From assembly GCA_011525385.1 (NCBI GenBank), contig WTGF01000004.1:1-59435 (forward strand): 59,435 nt of DNA, read 5' to 3'. The notes below the pieces were generated by a model. That model did no database searches. It worked only from the letters and a program-made list of their open reading frames with translations, and was not told the origin of the DNA. Position numbers and translations under genes: made by a program. Of this stretch, positions 55,819 to 59,435 are shown in pieces. The DNA is from Chloroflexota bacterium (GTDB taxonomy: Bacteria > Chloroflexota > Anaerolineae > Aggregatilineales > Phototrophicaceae). How positions within the stretch are numbered: the stretch's first letter is position 1; each line of letters opens with the position of its first letter.

Positions 55819-56859
55819 CTAAGACATGGCCGCCCGCATCCTGGCCAGAATTTCGGTGGGCTCGTAGACGCTGACCGGCGCCCGGTCCGAGCCATCCAGC
55901 ACGCCGATGTAATCCTGTGTTGTCTTGACATCGACATGCCCCAGGTTCTGCCGGATGACCTCGGTGGAAATGCCCGCCTTGAAGAGATTGCGGGCATAAC
56001 TCCGGCGCAAATCATGCGGCCTCACCGCCCGCTGCTGTCCGTCGATCGAAATGGGATAACGCCCCAGCATCCGCTGGACGCTGCGTGTAGTCATGGACAT
56101 GGCCGTCGCCTCCTGGCTGCGCATATCGCCGCGGCCTTGCCGCATGCGGGTGAAGACCGGTCCCGACTCTCGTTCGTTCAACCAGAACTCGACAATCCGG
56201 CGCGCCCACAACATATCGCCGAAGGGCACCATGCGCGCCTTGGCGCCCTTGCCCGCTTTCACGCGCAGGGCCGGCACGCCGCCATAAGTCTGATAGAGAT
56301 CGTCAATCTCCAACTGCACGACCTCGCCCTCGCGCAGGCCGGTCGCCAGCAGCAGGGCGATGATCGCCACATCGCGCCGCCCGCGGAGCCGAGACAGATC
56401 GGGACGCATCATCAGAGCGGCGCCTTGCGCCGGCGTCAAGCGGATATGCTGGCTGTCGGCTTCGTCCTGGACGCTTACCGCTGTCACTTTGGAGCGTTGC
56501 GGATCAATGGCGCGCATCAGGCGCAGTTCGAGTTCGTCGGCCATGGCCTTGATGGTGCCAAAGTCCGCCGTGGCGTATTCCTGCTGCAATTGATCCACCA
56601 GGGCGGCGCGGTGCTGCGGATTCTCAACCAGCGCTTTGTAACTGCGGCGGATGCTGGAGAGATGAACGCGAGCGCTGGCCGGGGCCAGCGTCTCCAGGAG
56701 CAGATCGCGGTAGCTGACCAGGTCGGGCTGGTGCAGCAGGCGTCCCGACTCAGCCAGCCAGCGGTTGTAGCGTCTTATCTGCGAGACGACGTTCTTGTTG
56801 TCCGAATGTGGCGGCAGTTGCGGCCGCGGAAATGGGTCCGGGAGACGTGAATTTGGCAT
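55819..56859 (-). CDS. Tyrosine recombinase/integrase
   Basis: A 346-aa XerC/D-like recombinase. The N-terminal about 120 residues form the SAM-like core-binding domain. Catalytic residues are all visible: Arg176 in TGLREGEV, Lys204 in KAGKGAKAR, His282 and Arg285 in RPHDLRRSYARN, His308 in NLGHVDVKTTQDY and Tyr317. It should cut and rejoin DNA at short inverted arms. Directly upstream (56874-56935) are 11-bp inverted and direct repeats that may be its binding sites, and a TATACT -10 box lies just before the ATG. It is the likely integrase of the element that ends here. Confidence 0.93.
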   Translation of the reverse strand: MPNSRLPDPFPRPQLPPHSDNKNVVSQIRRYNRWLAESGRLLHQPDLVSYRDLLLETLAPASARVHLSSIRRSYKALVENPQHRAALVDQLQQEYATADFGTIKAMADELELRLMRAIDPQRSKVTAVSVQDEADSQHIRLTPAQGAALMMRPDLSRLRGRRDVAIIALLLATGLREGEVVQLEIDDLYQTYGGVPALRVKAGKGAKARMVPFGDMLWARRIVEFWLNERESGPVFTRMRQGRGDMRSQEATAMSMTTRSVQRMLGRYPISIDGQQRAVRPHDLRRSYARNLFKAGISTEVIRQNLGHVDVKTTQDYIGVLDGSDRAPVSVYEPTEILARMRAAMS

Positions 56860-56873
56860 GAAAATAGTATAGC

Positions 56874-56935
56874 ATAAAGTGTCGTATAATTAGGGAAATC
56901 CGACACTTTATTGCCTCACGTTTCCGACACCTTAT
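56874..56935. promoter_or_regulatory. Recombinase-adjacent arm repeats (att-like)
   Basis: ATAAAGTGTCG (56874-56884) and CGACACTTTAT (56901-56911) are perfect inverted arms 16 bp apart; CGACACCTTAT (56925-56935) repeats the second arm after 13 bp. They sit 15-76 bp upstream of the recombinase ATG. They could be core or arm sites for integration, or operators for autoregulation. Confidence 0.6.
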
Positions 56936-56954
56936 ATTAGACAAGGCGAGTTTA
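56900..56954 (+). repeat. Recombinase-associated repeat, right copy
   Basis: Matches 7757-7811 at about 50 of 55 positions, with weaker similarity to about 57050 (for example CACAAAATAGCAAATAGAAG here against CACAGAATAGCAAGTAAAGG there). The two copies are 49 kb apart in direct orientation. Confidence 0.7.
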
Positions 56955-57531
56955 GCGGCATGGTTCTGGGCTGGAGATTCGTGGATCTTATGGATGGTTG
57001 TCAGGCAGGCTACACAAAATAGCAAATAGAAGGCACTTTCTTTACAGTGATCCGGCTGGTCTGGTGGTGGTATGACATAGGCAACTATATTGCTATAATC
57101 GGTTGCGAAGAAACGTGGCATTAACAGACGTAAGCGCTCGCTGAGAGGTTAACCACTTAAGGTTTTGATAATGCCTATGCCTCAAAAGATCGCCCCACGA
57201 AATCATAAAACTGTGTTGCCACGAGAGTCACTAATGCGGCTAAACGGCCGGACCAGGGCCATACGCAGTCGCAAAGCTCTAGAAAAGGGCGAGCGATGAA
57301 CATGCCGGTCCGTCGCAAAGCTATTGTTCAGCGCTTGGTGAGCGCAATTCGCATGGAGTATTCATTTCTGTTGGAAACCGTCCTCGATTTGACACGCCAA
57401 CACATCGTTACTAGAATCCCATTGTCAGCGGAGGCTACGACTACGTGTCGGCAGGCTTCGTCACGCGAAATGGCGCAAGCGAATCAAGCATCCTAAGCGC
57501 AAGCCTTGTTTCAATCTAGTTTTCGCAGATA
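56955..57531. other. Gene-free stretch before the permease genes
   Basis: No credible gene. A peptide-binding protein gene, usual before DppB-type permeases, is absent. A 66-codon frame at 57296-57496 has no family marks. The stretch contains the diverged tail of the right-hand repeat. Confidence 0.5.
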
Positions 57532-58479
57532 GTGATAATGAAGAAATACATTTTGCGACGAGTGATCTTGATGATTCCGCTCGTGATTGGCATTACGACG
57601 GTCACTTTCGCGCTCATTCATTTGATCCCCGGCGACCCGGTCGAACTGATGATGAGCAATACGCGTCAAATGACTCAGGAAGAGATTGAGCGTATCCGTG
57701 ACAAGCTCGGACTGAACGATCCGTTGCCGGTACAATATGTTCGCTACGTGACAAACCTGCTCAAGGGCGATATGGGCATTTCGGTCAGGTCGCGCTCTGA
57801 TGTCAGCTATGAAATTCTGCAGAGAATGCCGGATACCATCGTCCTCACGGTGACATCAATCGTCCTTGTGCTCGTATTCGCCTTGCCCTTGGGCATCTTG
57901 TCCGCCTTGAAGCGAGGCACATGGATCGATACGGCCGCGATGACTTTCGCCTTGTTCGGCGTATCCATTCCCGCTTTCTGGTTCGGCATCATGCTGATGC
58001 TGATTTTTGGGCTACACCTCGATTGGCTTCCCACTGTGGGGCAAGGCAAGACACCGATAGAATTCGCCCGCTCTCTTGTCCTACCATCGGTTACGCTGAG
58101 TCTGATACTTTTGGGCCTGGTTACGCGGATGGCGCGTTCAAGCATGTTGGAAGTGCTGGGCCTGGACTACGTACGCACAGCGCATGCCAAAGGCATGGGT
58201 GTGCGCCGTGTCAACTTCCGCCATGCCTTGCCCAATGCGCTCATCCCGATCTTGACCGTGATCTCCGGTCAATTCGCCAGTTTGCTGGGCGGCGCAGTCG
58301 TCATCGAGAAGGTCTTCGGCTGGCCCGGTATTGGCAGACTGGCGGTAGACGCCATCTTCGCCCGCGATTATCTGGTCGTAACCAACACGGTGTTGGTGTT
58401 CTCGATCATGGTTATACTCGTCAATCTCGCCAATGACATCCTTTATTCCTACATTGATCCCCGTATTCGCCTGCAATGA
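57532..58479 (+). CDS. dppB: Dipeptide/oligopeptide ABC transporter permease, DppB-like
   Basis: A 315-aa inner-membrane permease with six predicted helices. The N-terminus ILRRVILMIPLVIGITTVTF is the first helix, followed by HLIPGDPVELM, a hallmark of DppB/OppB proteins. The EAA-type loop contacting the ATPase is YVRTAHAKGMGVRRVNFRHA with LPNALIPI. It would import peptides or similar substrates together with the DppC-like protein 8 bp downstream, a binding protein and ATPases not seen here. The start may be GTG 57532 or ATG 57538; neither has a good ribosome-binding site. Confidence 0.92.
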   Translation: MIMKKYILRRVILMIPLVIGITTVTFALIHLIPGDPVELMMSNTRQMTQEEIERIRDKLGLNDPLPVQYVRYVTNLLKGDMGISVRSRSDVSYEILQRMPDTIVLTVTSIVLVLVFALPLGILSALKRGTWIDTAAMTFALFGVSIPAFWFGIMLMLIFGLHLDWLPTVGQGKTPIEFARSLVLPSVTLSLILLGLVTRMARSSMLEVLGLDYVRTAHAKGMGVRRVNFRHALPNALIPILTVISGQFASLLGGAVVIEKVFGWPGIGRLAVDAIFARDYLVVTNTVLVFSIMVILVNLANDILYSYIDPRIRLQ

Positions 58480-58487
58480 GGTGACAC

Positions 58488-59387
58488 ATGGCTGAACATG
58501 ACGTCGAATTGGCAGCTGACGGGATATACGATGAGGTGACCAGACCCAGGTCGTTTTGGAACTCGGCATTTCGCCAAATTATTCGTAACAATCGGGCAAT
58601 TCTGGGTTTTGCCGTGCTGCTCGTACTCGTGCTCGCCGCGGTCTTCGCCGAGCAGATCGCGCCCTACGATCCCTACAAGACCAACTATTCCAACGTCAAA
58701 CAGCCGCCCAGCGCCGAACATTTTATCGGCACGGACGAATTGGGCCGCGACGGCTTTAGCCGCCTGATTTACGGCGCGCGCATCTCATTGATGGTCGGCT
58801 TTATCGTCTCCAGCATATCAGTGACAATCGGGGTCGCTTTGGGTGCCATCGCCGGCTACTTTGGCGGCATCGCGGACATGATAATCATGCGCATTGTCGA
58901 CCTGATGATGGCTTTTCCATTTCTAGTCCTCGCTATCGCCTTAGTGGCCGTCTTTGGTCCCAGCCTTTTCAACATGATGTTTGCGCTGATCGTGGTGTAC
59001 TGGATATGGTTCGCGCGGGTCGTGCGCGGCATGGTGCTAACCCTGCGCGAGACCGAATTCATCGTCGGCGCCAAAGCGGCTGGCGCCTCCGATGTTTCTA
59101 TTATCTTCCGCCACATTCTGCCCAACGTTTTCCCGGTGGTGGTCGTGCAAGGTTCGTTCAGCGTCGCCGAAGCGATCCTCATTGCCGCCACGCTGAGCTA
59201 TCTTGGACTGGGCGCTCAACCGCCTACAGCCGAATGGGGATCAATGTTGAGCAATGCCAAAGAACTAATGCGCATCTTGCCGGTAATGTCCATCGCCCCG
59301 GGCGTCGCAATTATGATCACGGTTCTCGCGATCAATTTCATTGGTGACGCCTTGCGCGATGCGCTTGATCCTACTTTACGTCGGTAG
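58488..59387 (+). CDS. dppC: Dipeptide/oligopeptide ABC transporter permease, DppC-like
   Basis: A 299-aa permease. The soluble N-terminus is followed by AILGFAVLLVLVLAAVFAEQ (helix 1) and IAPYDPYKTNY, then HFIGTDELGRDGFSRLIYGA, a hallmark of DppC/OppC proteins. The coupling loop is FIVGAKAAGASDVSIIFRHI with LPNVFPVV. GAGGTG precedes the ATG by 6 bp. It pairs with the DppB-like permease; the operon probably continues into ATPase genes beyond the window. Confidence 0.94.
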   Translation: MAEHDVELAADGIYDEVTRPRSFWNSAFRQIIRNNRAILGFAVLLVLVLAAVFAEQIAPYDPYKTNYSNVKQPPSAEHFIGTDELGRDGFSRLIYGARISLMVGFIVSSISVTIGVALGAIAGYFGGIADMIIMRIVDLMMAFPFLVLAIALVAVFGPSLFNMMFALIVVYWIWFARVVRGMVLTLRETEFIVGAKAAGASDVSIIFRHILPNVFPVVVVQGSFSVAEAILIAATLSYLGLGAQPPTAEWGSMLSNAKELMRILPVMSIAPGVAIMITVLAINFIGDALRDALDPTLRR

Positions 59388-59435
59388 TGTATCGATTTCG
59401 GTTGAAATTCAAATGAGCCGATATAGATTGAGGAT

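Noticed and set aside
56877..56935. A dif/XerCD chromosome-dimer site
   Set aside because: The arms (CGACACTTTAT) do not resemble dif arms and the 16-bp centre is too long.
57050..57300. tRNA gene as integration target near the recombinase
   Set aside because: No T-arm or acceptor pairing could be found on either strand.

Overview
The window looks like accessory DNA from a bacterial chromosome, rich in mobile and defence genes. The taxon cannot be fixed from the sequence. A Uma2 nuclease, an XisH/XisI pair, a DUF433/DUF5615 pair and a type I-E CRISPR system together would fit Chloroflexota, or less likely a cyanobacterium; this is a low-confidence inference. Base composition is mosaic: AT-rich around 0.75-2.55 kb and 5.9-7.0 kb, GC-richer elsewhere.

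Region 1 (1-7.7 kb) is a damaged phosphonate-degradation cluster. An IS982-type transposase remnant is followed by phnW (aminotransferase), a frameshifted and truncated pbfA, phnA (phosphonoacetate hydrolase), phnY (phosphonoacetaldehyde dehydrogenase) and a zinc alcohol dehydrogenase. A 207-bp copy of the phnY 3' end is joined to a decapitated peptide-ABC ATPase gene. Region 2 (8.2-11.0 kb, minus strand) is a compact operon of an M19 dipeptidase fragment, a PEP-hydrolase-like TIM barrel and a Tm-1-like protein. At about 11.025 kb the dipeptidase is fused to a truncated DUF1156 DNA methylase.

Region 3 (11.0-32.5 kb) mixes defence and plasmid-like maintenance genes: the DUF1156 methylase fragment, Uma2, a SNF2-type helicase with a DUF3883 end, a ParA/ribbon-helix-helix pair, a TOPRIM plus zinc-finger replication protein, a ParB-like protein and a toxin-antitoxin pair. 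It ends in a minus-strand cassette encoding an unrecognised protein of about 1,314 codons, split by one in-frame TAA, and a 1,605-aa DUF1998-type DEAH helicase.

Region 4 (33-50 kb) is a type I-E CRISPR-Cas locus with three repeat clusters. A small relict array lies on the minus strand and one of its repeats is interrupted by a complete IS4-family element. A single-spacer mini-array sits between cas3 and cas8e. The main array after cas2 has 37 repeats. Cas3 is fused at its N-terminus to a complete HTH-WYL transcription regulator, so target destruction and ligand-responsive regulation sit in one 1,201-aa protein.

Region 5 (50-57 kb) holds an HNH nuclease, a terminase-small-subunit-like gene, a frameshifted Mrr-like restriction gene, a broken AAA ATPase with a TOPRIM fragment, an XisH (nonsense codon)/XisI pair and a tyrosine recombinase. 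Upstream of the recombinase are inverted and direct 11-bp repeats; a diverged copy of this sequence lies at 7.76 kb. Region 6 (57.5-59.4 kb) starts a dipeptide/oligopeptide ABC permease operon. I infer that much of 11-57 kb came in by integration and is decaying by truncation, frameshift and IS insertion, while the cas operon and main array look intact.
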